A stretch of 64,000 bases of DNA. It comes from Acanthaster planci (Eukaryota; Echinodermata; Asteroidea; Valvatida; Acanthasteridae). Shown in pieces: positions 10,884-24,722 of the stretch (position 1 is the stretch's first letter; every line of letters begins with the position of its first letter). A program made the translations under genes and the position numbers. The stretch is taken from the NCBI RefSeq assembly GCF_001949145.1, contig NW_019091576.1, positions 135,289 through 199,288 on the forward strand. The letters are read 5' to 3'. Below the pieces are notes generated by a model, which saw only the letters and a list, made by a program, of their open reading frames with translations, made no database searches and was not told the origin of the DNA.

Positions 10884-13800
10884 CTAGAACAAAGAACACA
10901 AGAAAAATCAAGCTTAAAACATTAGGCATTCAACGACAAATTGAGAGAAGTGAACCCGATGTCACATATACTGATCTCAGCATGACCAACGGATGTCCCA
11001 ATGCACATCTTAACAAACTCAAATTAGTCAACGAGACTTCTGCTTGTCCTGCCTTTAAAGCTACAATCTGATATACGCTTAGAAGTAACATCATACAACA
11101 ACTTCAATTTGGCCACCAATTTTACATCAACACGTCCTCTGTCATGAGAAACGCCATGAGGGGGGATACACACGTACATCTATCCAGGGGCGAGGTGGGA
11201 TGAGGGGAGGGAGGAAAGAGACAGTAGCAGAAGAACCAATAATTAAAAGTGTATGGTTTCAGCTATGAGGCACTGTCATGGAACATTTCTTTCTCTTTAC
11301 TTTCCTTTTTCTTCTCCCGTCCCTCCACTTTTTCTCACTTTTTCAGGGGAGAGGTCCTGGCAGGGCAAGACATCCCAATACTTCACGGCTTTGGTGCCTA
11401 TTAGTACATGTATGTGCTCAGCTGACTTCCCAAGGGTCCTTACCTACCAGTACCCTGTAGAAACTCTTAAGGCTGGTTTATCCTTCAAGGGAATGCAAAT
11501 TCAACATCACAAAACATTTGCAGCAAAATTCACTCGAGATGAACTGTGTTCACCTTTCATGACTCACATGTACCGGTAACACCACGATTATTTGATCAGA
11601 AATCACTATGTCATGTCTGTGCATGATCTTGACATTTTCATGTTGAATGTGCACATGTGCATGTTTGTGTGTTCTTTTGCAATGGCAGCCATTTTGAAAG
11701 AAGAATGTCTTCTTGATGCAACAGGTAACATGAACCCCTCCTGCCAAATGCGATAAAATGAACAAAGAAGTAAAAAGCAATAATTGTCCATGTACTGGTA
11801 CATGTAGATAACGCATACATGTACGATCTCTGTCATATGAATTAGAAGGTGCACAACTGTACAATGCATAATACTGACCAACAAACAAACCACAATGTCC
11901 TCCCACTTTAATTTGATGAGAAAAAACAATTTAGGGGACTACAAAGTTCCCTTCCTCCCCAAATACTAGCCTCACAAAGCCCTCACACCAAAGAAAGTCG
12001 GTTGAACAATCCTCCTTTTTGCATCTCTCCCCCAACAAAGAAAAATTGCCCATAAAAATTCCCTCTACTGGAGGATCAACATGTACATGTACATTGTACC
12101 CTTAACTGAACCCAAATTAGGAAATCACATTTTAAACTAACCAATAAACTCCCCACCTGTTTTCATTACTCATCATAAAGAAAAAAATATTTTATTTTTC
12201 GTTTGAACAATTAGTCTGTGGGAGGGGAAGGGGTCAAGATAAAAAGCACTCTTTGTACCGGTACACTGGTAAAATTACTTTGAAAAAAAAAAAATGGATG
12301 GCCCCTCAGCTGATGTGTAGGCCCTACTGTCCATGCAGCCAGTGAAAAATGTGACAGTTTTCATACTGAACAGGTAAATCTGGTCTCCACATGGTATCCA
12401 CAGACTTATATATAAAAAAAACCTGGACTTGCAACGCCTTGGTATGAAATAGAAGCCAACCAGTGGCCATTTTACTGAGCCAAATATAAATGCGCGGCTT
12501 GGCTCGCTTCTACTGACGCCAGGGAGAACAAAGGCGGGCACTGCCGGGCAAGCTTTGTATTCGGCTCGGTAAAATGGCCGCTAGTGGATGCAATCATCTC
12601 TACAAGCTGATTAAGGATATTACGTGTCCAGATTTTTTATATACGTCTGTGATGGTAACCTGCAACTTGAGTGCAGCACCATTTTGTTCATGTCCATTTT
12701 CCTTACCATGCTTACACGTTTTTGACCCACAGTGTACGGATGTGAGATACTTACATGTATGTAATTATTGACAGCTATAATGAGGGAAATGGAATTTAAA
12801 CACCCAAGGGACTCTGAGCACCAGAAGTGAAACCAATGGTGCTAAGTGTCAGTATGAGCATATTCTCACCTGAAGATGTAAAATTTAATTTTAAAAAACC
12901 AAGTCCATATCTTGGTTTGTTGCTGTACAGAAAGTTCTGCAACACTCATGGACTTAATGCATCACTATGTCGGTGTAAATTGGTCAAGCATGTCTTGCTC
13001 AAAAGCAGAATCTCTACATGTATGTCTGAAAAACCATTCATACATGTAAATACCTAAGACAGTTTAGCCATTTCTATTGGTCGAGTGCTTGTCACATGGC
13101 CAGTCTTAAATTAAAGGGTTGATAATGCACCAGCACGTAGGGTTCCATAACACAGACAGAGGGTTATTGGGTTATTTGAAAATCCTTAAGTGAAACTGTC
13201 AAACAAAATTAGTGGAAATTTCAATTCTTTAAATTAACTTTAACTTTCTAACCTAAGGTGTATATGAATAGGAATGACTACATCTACATGTATGCTTGGC
13301 CAGTCTTACTTCATTCAAGTCCACAGAACGGACACTGATAACGTCCCTCACCGTCAGCTCGGGCAATTATCACCATCCATTTTCCTGATTCTGGCCTTAA
13401 TCAAATATTTAAGACCAGTGAAGCATTTATTATTCATTCTATTATATTTGGAGCAACATCTGCATGTGTCTTCAACCTCCGCAGACACTGTATTAGGCCA
13501 AAATAAAAGACTCCGGTTTCTGGTCATGGGCTTGGTCCAACAGTGGTGCAGTGACGCAGTGTGTTTTTTTTTGCCCCTTCCTCTTTGTTTTCCCTTAGAA
13601 GTGATATACATGTACCGGTACATGCACATGTACATGTATACTTTAGACCACATGGCCTTGTTACTATGAGAAGTGTAAATTGACAATTTTGAATTATTAA
13701 AAAGACCATAAAATATGCCAAGAGGCAATGGCTTCAGTCATCTCACTCTAACAAGAGGCTTCTATTCTTGGCTAGATTGAGCTTGTTAAAATACAGTAGC

Positions 13801-16800
13801 AACACCACAACGGGAAAATTAAATGTGAAAACTAAATGTTCAGCTCCAGTTTCCGGTTTTCAATGACATTCTCATGAGGTAGCTGTATATGACATTCTTT
13901 GTACATTGTTTTCTGCTTTAGCTTATATATTATTATTTTAGCTTATATATTAAAAAAAATAAATAAATAAAAACAGTTCAGCTCTTGAATCAAAATGAAA
14001 ATAAAATTCTCATGAAGTAAATGATATACTGTTTTCAGTTTTAGTTTATAAGAAACAAGTTTCATATAAAATTCAGCTCAGAAAATAATATCCCCTATCA
14101 CTGTCATCTACATTTTTTGTACCTTTGTTCTTGGCAAGTGACAATGCCTGAGTTGTTACATGTATGGTTGTCATATTGCGGTGTCAATTGCCGTTGCATG
14201 CACTGCATACGTACATTACATGTACCGCCACTGCCTCACCGACACTGAAATAGACTGGCCCCTCACAGTTTGTTGCTTAAAAGCATTTTCAATTTGTATA
14301 CATAAGCAGGACGTAAGACCACTTTGTTTGTCTAGTTCACAGACATAGGCCCGGGTCCCAATCAATTGGCTACAGCCTGAATTTACAGAGTATTTGGCAG
14401 CATCCACGACCACTTCCCATTGAATTATGCATAATAGCAAGCCGAAGCCAACTGATTCGGACATGGCCTTCGTGTAAAGATACATGAATGACGTCAACTG
14501 ATAAGATTGTCCGACTGAAATGTACGGAGGCCTAGGGGATTCCTTTACTGTACAAATTACTCAACCCCACCCATCAAAAACACATTAAAATTATGAAGTA
14601 GCAGAATTCCAGCCGATTAAAGTAAGTTTGGGCGCTTTTGGAAATTGTTTTATGCAAAATAAAAAACTTCTTTATTTTGCCGATGCGCAAGTCTCCGGGA
14701 GACTTTTGGAGGCCTTCAGGAACAAATAAAAAAAAATTGAAATGAACTTAAAAAAACTAAAACCACAGACAAAATATTGCAGCTCTCCGAACAGCTGATC
14801 GATCATATCACAGTGGCAGTAATTGGCTGCTCCCATCAACTGTACATGTACACTGAAAGTAGAAGCAGTACCAATGAATAGTCTGGTTAGCGGTTCCTGT
14901 GCAAATTATGGTTTGGACAGTGGGATGGGGACTATCCCTAACCCCCTAGGCCCTTTTTGCTAGGACCTTCCTCAATCCTCCAGAATCTTCCAATTTGGGG
15001 GCAAAAAAATAATAAAATAATAAGAAAATAATCCTTTTAAGTCAGTTACATTTGTGTAAACAGGCATCCTTTTATGGGTGCAGGGAGCTGTGACTGTGGA
15101 GATTTTGTCATTTACTTTTGTTTTCTTTACATATAAAGAGTAAATACCACACCAAGGTCCATCGTTCTAAACCTGGGTTTGTTCTCAACTATGTAAGGGC
15201 ACAGGCCCCACTGCTACCATTACATGTACATGTATGTGCCAAAATGGGACTCTCTAATACGGTGAGAATGCATCTAATGGTATGACAAGAACACTTTTAA
15301 AATCTGAGTTTTCAGGCATACATGTACAGAACTTCCTGTCTGAGACTGCCAATTTTTGATGTGCTATTTTGGAGCCTCTTTGTACCGTCACCACTGACTC
15401 TAATTTAATAACACTGGCTATATGAACTTTGTACTTTTCACGGCAAGGCCTTTAATTTAATATTACAGGCATGGAATCATAAAAACACAGGGCGTGCATC
15501 CCATTTGTAGGATTTTTAAAATAACGTACAAGGTCTTGGAAAGTTTTGAGAAAAAAAAGGAGCAAGAATCCATTATCCTTTACCATATTTACCTATTTGT
15601 CAAAAGGTCGAGTTCCTATGAGGGACCTTGGATGACGAACATGATCATGCAAACGTACAATTTATTAAAAATGGACTAGGGAAGTTACAGATGACTCAAA
15701 CCCCAAAACCAAAAGCCCATCTTATCCCAACTAAAAACTTTTAGGATATTACACAGCTGGTCAATGATCAATGGTATCAGCCTCTGATATTCCTACCAGT
15801 ATGGTATTCAAGACAATGACAAAATTATCCTGTTTCTAGTAGTCATGTGCTCAAAGTACAGTTTCAACTGCACTGGATCTATTTTACTTGTGAGTATTCT
15901 GATTCTCGATTTCCATTTTGTTAAACAAATCTCCTACTTCTTCTGCCACAAAATTCTGCATTGCTGTAATTCCACTGAGCCCTTCTCACCTGATACACGT
16001 ACATTTGTTTGAAATACCATTACATCAGAAACTCTTGAGCTATCCAAATTGTTCAGTCTCGCTGTAAGTAATGTGCCCCAATGGATGGCAATTTCCTCCC
16101 CATTCAAAAGCGGCAGGTTTCTTCAGAGGAAAGTGCAGGCTGTACCAAAAACCTTTCCATATTGTCAGCTGATTATACCACAAGAGACAATACTACTGTG
16201 GGAGGAGGGGGTGGACAAAATGGCCTGGCTTATTTATAGCTCTGCATGTCATTCCACCCACGCATCTTTCCTACCCTCGCTCTGTCCCTGCGCCACCAGG
16301 CATTTGAGCACCTAGCAGCTGACAATTGCCGAGGACGAAAATGCAGCGTGTACATGTATCCTGGGTTCAATCCCAGGGTAAGAGGGTCAAAGGTCAACGA
16401 CAGCGATGCAACCAATGATCCACCATACACTTGTGTTATTATCAGCCTTCCAGGTTGGTGGTGCCTATGATGCTGTCGGATCTGCTGAGCTCTTTTCCTG
16501 AACATCTTTCATCTGATCATCATCGGCATATTAGCCTATGCAACATTCAGTTGATTAACCGCGTGCATAACCCCAAGGGATTTCATTTGCTCACGAACCT
16601 GCATATTTCGTTGGACAGCAATGATGTCCCCCCCCATCTGAATACAGGTGATGTGTTTACTACCGCCAAAAGCATATTAAATTACACGAAGTACAATCCC
16701 TTTTTATTCACTAACAAATGTCGCTTGTGATAACTTCAGGGACTGCAGCCTAGACCTGTCGGCTCTTGTCACACGGTCTTTGAAATTACAAGATGGCAGG

Positions 16801-17019
16801 TGGTTCCTGCAGGTGACATTGCATTCATCCATCTAACATTTCACATGCTGCACATTTTTAGGAATGATGAGACTTTTTCGTGGAATGGTAACCTGCTCCA
16901 AATTTGCATGTCAAACAACACGGAAGGACAAAAACCAATGCCGGGTCTGATTCCCAGCATCGGGGTTCTAAAAGAAAACCACTGTCCCCATAACTGTGTC
17001 TTCATCTGTGCATACTTAC
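10884..17019 (-). other. GRK intron 3
   Basis: This 6.1-kb intron opens with GTAAGTATG at 17019 and closes with TTCTAG at 10884. It contains scattered TACATG palindromes, A/T-rich stretches with a duplicated TTTTAGCTTATATATTA motif near 13920-13955, and a repeat-poor block around 16040-16730 with a MEF2-like site (TTATTTATAG, 16230-16239). No additional exon was recognised. Confidence 0.8.
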
Positions 17020-17132
17020 AACTGCATCCAAGAAATTGACAGCTGTGTTGTAGTCTTCATTTGTCGAACAAAAGGATTTAAAAAGAGCGCGTCCAATTGG
17101 TTGTTCTTCACATATACTATCAAAATTTCTAT
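17020..17132 (-). CDS. GRK5: GRK exon 3 (start of RGS-homology domain)
   Basis: This 113-nt minus-strand exon has acceptor TTTCTCCTCTCTGCAG ending at 17133 and donor GTAAGTATG from 17019. Two bases complete the codon begun in exon 2 (giving Asp), followed by 37 codons ending FLDAV in phase 0. The peptide contains CEEQPIGRALFKSFC, which is the hallmark start of the RH domain in all GRKs; family members read roughly C-x-x-QPIG-R-x-LF-x-x-FC. The RH domain forms the helical bundle that packs on the kinase domain and, in some family members, contacts Gq subunits. Exon length and phase fit between exons 2 and 4. Confidence 0.97.
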
Positions 17133-19259
17133 CTGCAGAGAGGAGAAAAAAAGAGAAAGAAAAACAATGGATTTAGTTCAGTTGTGTGTATCTCATCAAA
17201 GCCAGAACAGAATCTAATGGTTTGTTTTTATTGCATGTAGAAAACTATACTTGATGTATACAGTGGTGTACATGTGTGTTTGCCTAAAGGCTTCCTGTGA
17301 AATACGTGTACCCATTCATTTCTTGTGTTCTGTATCAACTGTTATACATAAAAACACATCAATGGTAAACTCAGGGTTTTCCAGATTTTAGAAGAGAATG
17401 TTTGAAAAACCTGAAGTCAGGAAAATCCTGATAAAAATGACATCAGGAATAATCGTGACAAATCTTAGCCCTGTTAAAATATTCTCTAATATACTGCATG
17501 GCACACTGTCCCAAGTTTGAAATCAAAGATTTTTGGTTTGTGTGTGTGTTTGTTTGTTTTTTGTGTGTTTTTCTGATTTGCTCATTTTTATAAAAGAGCA
17601 GAAACAAACATTATTTGCTGACTTTGCTTCATGATTACTGTGTACATGAATGTAGACATGACCTATATTATATTGGCTAGGACTGGACCATCACTGCAAA
17701 ATGGCATTACTGAATATCAGACATCTTGGCAATGGTAGTCAGGACATACCAGTACTAGTACAAAAAGGGATACAAAACCCTTCACTTTAGTTTTAAAATG
17801 AAAAAACTTGCCAGTACAAATGTGTCCTTCATTTTACCATGGCTGGTCATAGCCAGCTTAACAATCAAAACTAACAAATCAGGGGTGTCACAATGTACCC
17901 CCGCTACATGTATACATTCGTTTACAGTTTTCTGTCAAACATGAATGGATCACTGCAGAGCCAATTTGTCTTACAATGGCAGGTACAAATGTACATGTAC
18001 CAGTATGCACAAAAACCTACATATAAATTGATCATTGTTTGATCACACTGGAAAATCACAGGTTTCAGGAGAATATGCCAATGATGATGCTGAATATGTC
18101 ATGTCTTCTTAGCTATGAGTACACTGATGGCCGGCTGAAAAATGTAGATCTCCCATGAGCTTTGTTCAAGATGTGAGGTACGGTACCGGTACATGTAGAT
18201 GCAATGCAGCCTAGGGTACTCACTAGCCTGCCTGAACAAGCACACTTCAAGTGACACATGCACACCATTTGGCTCTCGGGAGCACACAAGTACAGACGTA
18301 CAGTGCATACATGTACATGTATGTTGTGCCTACATATGTACATATCAAATGTCATGGGCGAATTCCAACCAACAACCAACACATACAGGTACATGTAAAT
18401 GAACATGTAATGGGGAAGCACTGCCTGTATCCTTCTCTTTTTTACACAAAGACATACAGGGTGGCAGAAGTGTCTTCCAAAGTGTCACTGCCTTTGATGA
18501 AAAAACAAATACAAGGGCTTTATATAGGAAGGGGTATACATGTAAATTATTCAGCTTGGGGAAGATGGGGGACGATGTAAGTCCCCTCACTTTTTTTGGG
18601 GGGGGACCATTTGATCACCCCCTCCCCCTCCCAATTTCACTGGTGAGAAAAAAGAAATAGTTTTAACAGGGTAGGAGAAGACACATACAAACATGACAAA
18701 TGACACATAACCCGGTAATTGAAACAGGTAGCATGTGTCATATTAAACACATTAGGGAATCATAAAGTGCTGCTCATCTTCCACCAAAATTAGCCAATCA
18801 AAATTTGACAACTACCGGTACATGTACCGTGAATGTTTGTGAAAATCACATACATGTACATACATGTATGGAATGATTATGAGCAGTAATACCCAACCAA
18901 GCATAATGAAGAGGTTTACATTGTTATTGATATTTGGGGGGGATCTCCAGACCACATCCATTCAAGATGGCAATCGCCTATTGCAATGACAAATGAAAGC
19001 AAAGGGGCTGTAATTTAATGAATTCAGGACTGTTCGATAACAACAATATAACTGGATGACATGGATAAAGGCACGCTGGACATCTGCTGGGCAACTTTGT
19101 TTGTGCTGCCCAGAACTGACTCAGCACAGTGAAATCATTCCTAATATAATAAAGGCCCTGTGTGCTATCTGCAAACCACGACCAAATTCTCTTGTGCCCA
19201 TGCCACTGGTAGCACACTGTTACAAACTGTACACCGGTACCCCTGCACATCATGCTTAA

Positions 19260-19530
19260 GATACAAGTGAGTATATGTATACATACAGTGTACATACATG
19301 TACATGTACAGTATACAAACCCATCATGTACACGTACATGTACATGTATGCACCCGTAGGTGCAGATACCGGCCAGATAAAGTATGGGGTATGGTACCAG
19401 TATACATGCATAACACATTTAACTTTGATAGAAATATATGTACGTGTACATGTACAAAATCCAACCACTTATATTTATCCTCACTGAATTCACACCAAGT
19501 ATATGTACACGTGCATACATGTATGTAAAA
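19260..19530. repeat. TACATG-type palindromic simple-repeat cluster
   Basis: Nearly continuous TGTACATG, ACATACATGTAC and ACGTGTACATG words with occasional ACCGG and ACCAGT variants. Many short open frames rich in Met, Tyr, Thr, Cys and His on both strands are by-products of this repeat. Confidence 0.9.
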
Positions 19531-21429
19531 CTGTGTCACAAAGAAAACCCCGAACCAGGAAATGCAGAAATTCCAAACCCTGCCAATTTTAATTTTGCTG
19601 ACAGTTCTTTCCTTCTTTGCCTGCTAGACGCCTTCATGCATGAGAGGATCACATAAATTCTCTGGTCTGTGTCGGCTGCATGGGCTTCAGTGGGAGTGAC
19701 GTCAATGCACGGTCTGTATAGCAGGAGCAATATACTTGTACATCTACATATATGTGCTGTACACTTCTAGCTGTGCAGAAGTTGTGATACCATAATGTAT
19801 TGGACAGGGAACGATAGAGGTGCCAATCTACGTGTTATCGGAACATATCTAAGAACCATGACTAAGGACAAATCCAGACAAAACAGAGTTGGGGTTTTCT
19901 GGTCAAACACACGCGTGTTTTTGGTACCCTTCCCATATATGTACATGTACCGTACATTGCATGTACACTGTGCATATATGTATGGTTTGGACAAATATCG
20001 ATATCTGCGATGCAAATTGTAAAGTTTTCTGAAATTTGAAAATGTACAATGTACCTGTATGTGTACAAATTAAATACAGGTAAGTACACGTACATGTAAA
20101 ACTTCATTCCAAAATCAGGTATGCAAAGAACAAGCCAATTCCTCAGGCTTGCAAAAAGCAAGCAAGTTCCACAAAACGCATGACTTTGCCAAGTGTTTCT
20201 TATTTTGCTAAGGCAAGCAGATACATGTACATGGACACATAAACGAACACAATGGTGGTCCACATAAAATGTACCGGTATCGCAGGCATTCAGTACATTA
20301 TATAGCAATTTTCAGGTAATTGATGTGCAAGTTCCCAGCTCCGGTCCAGCCTACACAAACGTGGCAGTATACTCGTACATGTACAATGTACAGGTTGCAT
20401 GTACCGGTACCGGTGCCTTTACATGTACATGAATTTGTCCCCACAAGAATTTCTGGGCAAAGTTTCCAAGTTTCCGTGCATGTACGTGTACACTCACAAG
20501 TTGAAAATAAACTCCAAAATTCTGGCATTTTGTTCAATGTACATGGATAAATGTTCCTCTCCTTCCAAATTTCACCTTTAGTGTAGTCCTCAATGGATGT
20601 CTGATCGCAGAATGAAATCAAGTTTTCCTTGGTCAAGCATGTACGTAGCTTAAAATAATTACCTGTTATCGCTACATGCAGTTGTTCCACTGGTTCCCAC
20701 TGCTAAATCAGAACTACAGTACATGTAGATTGACTGGGAACCATTCTGTAGCAATGGCATTTCACTACATCCAAAACTACCAGGTCAGAATTTTAGCTCA
20801 CAAAAGCATTGTTGAAAACAATTAATACATTTGCATGAACATGTATCATATGAAGGTTACTGCCATCTATTTATCAGCTGACATACTTTATGAATCTGTT
20901 TTTAGATCCCTGCCTTGTGTTTTGATATTGCAAAGAAAGACTGTCTGTAAAGTCGCCCATCTTGCACACACCTGCCGGTTTCCATGGCCCCTGCACATGC
21001 ATGAATATGTACCCAGGAGCAACACTGACTACATGTTAAAGCATGTATATGTACATGACTTTTCTAATTACCGGTAATCTTTCTTGAAAGAAACCTCTTG
21101 AAAACTGATTAAGATATCAGACATTGCAAGTTTTATGCCAACTTTTCAAGAATTTTATCATTTATTTTAAAAAATCTTTGAAAACAAATACGGCCACTGA
21201 CAGGTTTGGCACTTCCCAGGCCCTGCAGAATTCACTGAGTTACACAAGGCTGACAACCTTGACAACTCATACCCTGGGATTCTCTGCCGAATGTGCAAGC
21301 CCCGCCTTATTCATCCATTTTCACTGGCAATTCAGCATCAGCCTTGGGTCTGGAGGACAGGTACATGTAGAAAGGATAAATCTCACTGACAGAAAAAAAA
21401 ACAAAATTGCCAAAGGCAGGGATTAACAA

Positions 21430-21590
21430 GAGTGGGTGTATGTGTGTACACGTACAGTACATGTACAATGTATGTACCGGTACTGTACCGTCCGTACTAC
21501 GTAAGTTCAGCATCTTGTTCATGTACTGGTATATGCACATACTACAGTACATGTACACCAAGGTACATGTACCGCGGTTGAATTGAGGGT
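21430..21590. repeat. TACATG/TACCGG palindromic simple-repeat cluster
   Basis: GTACACGTACAGTACATG, GTACCGGTACTGTACCG and similar words; CCGG- and CATG-centred versions are interspersed. Confidence 0.85.
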
Positions 21591-22194
21591 CTGTGGGTGC
21601 AGTGTCCTAAATTCAAGAAAAACTCTCCCAGGCCGAGGCGCTTAAAAAGTAACCCTACAGATTCTTTGGAAAAGAAGGGTCCGTGTAGGCTAAGAAATTG
21701 TGGGATTGTGTAAGTATGGCCCAGAATCATCTCTGTAGATTCAGAGGCACCCATCTGGGGCCAAAGCAGACAAAAATGGGATTGAAATTTTGTCAGAAGA
21801 GCCTGAGAAAGTGAGGGATGTCAATTGAAAAATGGCTGCTGAGAAGACTTAGGAACATTCACTTTTTGGGCGGTGAGTTTGGTAAAAAACTCATTGGTTA
21901 ACCTACAAAAATTGAAAACCAAATGAAATCTAAATGACCAAAAAAACACATTATTTTTTGTTTGAGAGGCCTCGGGGACTTCAGTTGCCTGCCATGGGGC
22001 TCCAAACTTGGTTGATTTTTCACTATTTTCAATGGAGCTTGAATTGGTTCAGTGCACCCCTTTGTTCATATCCAGGCAAACAACTACAGGACACATGTAT
22101 ATACCATGTGGTATTACTCACGGTACATGTGCAACGAGTTCCCGGGAGAGTTTCCAGATTTTCCGTTTTCAAAATTCTTCAAAAATTCATACCG

Positions 22195-22510
22195 TAACTT
22201 GGTACATGTACAACACATGTACGGTACATGTACAGCATTTGGTACATATACAAACATGTACATGCACAAACATGTTCTGGTACATACATGTACATGTATA
22301 TCAGCTGCGGCTTGACCGCAGCTTCCTCTGCCAATGATATTGCTGTGTTTCAAGTGTTGATACGAAAAATTTGTACTAATCCTATGCACAGAATACTTCA
22401 TTACATGTACACATACATGTAGGTACATTGTACCATTCGCTGGTGTGTAAGCCTCACCTTACTAACCCATAAATGTACATGTACATGAAGTACATGTATA
22501 CATACAGTAT
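22195..22510. repeat. TACATG-type palindromic simple-repeat cluster
   Basis: Repeated GGTACATGTACA, ACATGTACGGTACATG and TACATACATGTACATG blocks, with a short unique stretch in the middle (about 22300-22390). Confidence 0.85.
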
Positions 22511-23910
22511 AACAGTGTATTTTTGATCACTTTTATAACTGATTTTTGTAACTGAAAGCAATATAACAAAAGTGTGCCAATCCAACAACCTAGAGAACAA
22601 TATAAATGAGGCCAAGCTGATAGTACAGTAGCTGATAGTCTACATGTACATGTATGACTGGCACTACAGATAGAAAACCATGCCAAGGCAATTTGCCTGG
22701 CTAATTTCACTACTGCCAAACACCTTTGCATAGTCCTCTAACACCTGTCCTGTAAACATTGACAAGGACACGTCCAGGTCCTAGAGTAGATTCTGTCTCC
22801 CAAGTGAGTGGTGTTTTAGACTTAGAATCAAGTCTGGACTACTGGTACATTGCTCTTCCCTGTCAGTCGTAGTACACAGTCGTCACACTCGGCTACTCGC
22901 CTTTCTGTGATATCCAGCATCAACGTCAAAGATTGTACAGTGTGTGAAGTCCGACTTGAGGGATAAGCCAATCAGACCCCCCACCCCTTGGTGATATGTA
23001 GTTGTTTTTGCATATGAATGACATAATCTTGCATAGTGTATACTATACGGAATTTCCAACAGCAGACTAGTCAAAGTAGTCAGACTTATAGACTCGTTCA
23101 TTATAATGGAAGTATGAACGATATTTTTAAAAAAAGTCTGGCAACTTGATTGGCTGCTACCTGTTTTGGTAGATGAACTCATCCGCTGTAAACAAACATT
23201 TGGCGGAATCGTCAAGTCTGGATTTCTCAACTAAGGGGACACAAGAGAGCGAGAAGCAAGTAATGCTACACAGCCTCAGAATCCAAAGCACAAATGCAGA
23301 CAACATCACAGACAATGCCGACTTGAGTCAAGTCTAGTGGCATTCTGGAAACAGAAGTTGTCTCAGATGTCAATCACCACAAACAGACCCAACTCAATCA
23401 ATGGCAATAAGCTGCTCAGATAAAAACAATGAACTCCGTAAAAATCACAACCAATACCCTTGCAACCAAAGCAATTCCCAATTACGACCACCAAAATGCT
23501 CCCAGCTGAAGGGCCATCACAAATTTTGATGACAGGTTTGAGGGCAACTTCTAGATCATAACAGTACATTTACACCCTCATGAACCAGTACAGAACTGCT
23601 ACACAGTACATGTACTACATGTACATGCATACATGTACAGGGCCTACTAGTAAAGCAGCTTGAAGCCCTGTACCAGCAACTTCACACGGTTGTAAAAATT
23701 ATGCATTTTATGTAGATGCACAAGTCCACAGTTCCAAGGGAGAAAAAAACAAGGCTCTAGGAAATTTTATTCCGTGATTACATTTTCCAAGTTGAACAGG
23801 TACTGTACATGTAGAGGTATATTACAGTACATGTAAGATTCACACATACGTGCAGTACACAACCACTTGTACTGTGGTTGTGGGGACACATACTGCTACA
23901 GGTACACTAA

Positions 23911-24722
23911 AGCCCTTTTCACACAACAGAAACTCGAAAGGTTTGAGAAATTTTCTCATGCTTGAGAAATCTTACAAAAGTGCCATCGTGTGAAAGGTCA
24001 CCAATGCTTCGAGAGTGACAAGCATTCCTGGTGAATCCTTGAGATATTTTGGAGGAGGTCCGGACCAACGACAAAATCTTCCGGTAGCGGAAGATTTCTC
24101 AAGCAACCCATGAGAAACGAATTTGTGAATGGACGCACTGTTTATTGTACAACGTCCCCTGTGATAACCTACGCAATGCGAATGCATAGTGACCTCCAAC
24201 CCCACGGCACGCACACGCCCTTTAACTTCGTTTCAGGTATGTCCAGCGATCGTGGCACTGCTCGCCGGTGCAATCGGGAATACCTCCCACGACTTCCTGC
24301 CACACGTGGCTATTGTGGACCATGCCATCCATTTTTGCCTTAATCGCAACGTTTTCCATGGCAGTTATAAGGCTGAGAGTCTCATCATAGTCCCAGCTTC
24401 TTGGTACTCCCTGAAACATCGGTTTCGGAAGAACATTTTTCGTCTGCAAGTTTGACTCTGCTGATGTGGCGTCAGCCATTTTTCATCAATGGTCTCCAAC
24501 CTTTAACCTCACTTTGGCGCTGGTACTAGCGGTATTTGCCCTCAGTAAGTGTGGAGTTCACTGGCAACCCGCGGAATAAGCGTTCGCGTCTCAAGAAATG
24601 CTTGCGAAATGTTACACGATGCCGTGTGAAAGGACACGATCGCGGTTTGTAAAGTAAACAATCCCCGCTCCGATATTGTGTCTCAAGCCTTGCGATTTTT
24701 TTGTCGTCGTGTGAAAAGGGCT
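23911..24722 (-). mobile_element. PIF/Harbinger-type DNA transposon (non-autonomous copy), 812 bp
   Basis: Both ends carry the perfect 14-bp inverted repeat AGCCCTTTTCACAC (left at 23911; right reads GTGTGAAAAGGGCT, ending 24722), with similarity continuing a few bases inward. The element is flanked by TAA on both sides (23908-23910 and 24723-24725), matching the 3-bp TWA target duplication typical of PIF/Harbinger. It encodes a Myb/SANT-like protein on the minus strand, the usual second ORF of Harbinger elements, but no DDE transposase, so it would depend on another copy for movement. Confidence 0.85.
24222..24479 (-). CDS. Myb/SANT-like DNA-binding protein of Harbinger element
   Basis: An 85-codon frame starts at ATG 24479, well inside the transposon, and ends at TAA at 24222. 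It contains a tryptophan-anchored Myb/SANT-like helix pattern: SWDYDETLSLI near residue 28, a second helix ending VWQEV, and a third ending CHDRWTYLKRS. Harbinger elements characteristically pair a DDE nuclease with such a protein, which binds the transposon ends and helps nuclear import of the transposase. The product stops right after the third helix, so the C-terminal part usual in the family is missing or lies in another exon. Expression is unknown. Confidence 0.65.
   Translation of the reverse strand: MADATSAESNLQTKNVLPKPMFQGVPRSWDYDETLSLITAMENVAIKAKMDGMVHNSHVWQEVVGGIPDCTGEQCHDRWTYLKRS

Noticed and set aside
16363-16381. tRNA T-arm-like CCTGGGTTCAATCCCAGG
   Set aside because: There is no matching D arm or acceptor stem upstream; probably a chance palindrome.
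19256-19539. Overlapping open frames rich in Met, Tyr, Thr, Cys and His on both strands
   Set aside because: They are products of the TACATG simple repeat, which lacks stops in several frames.
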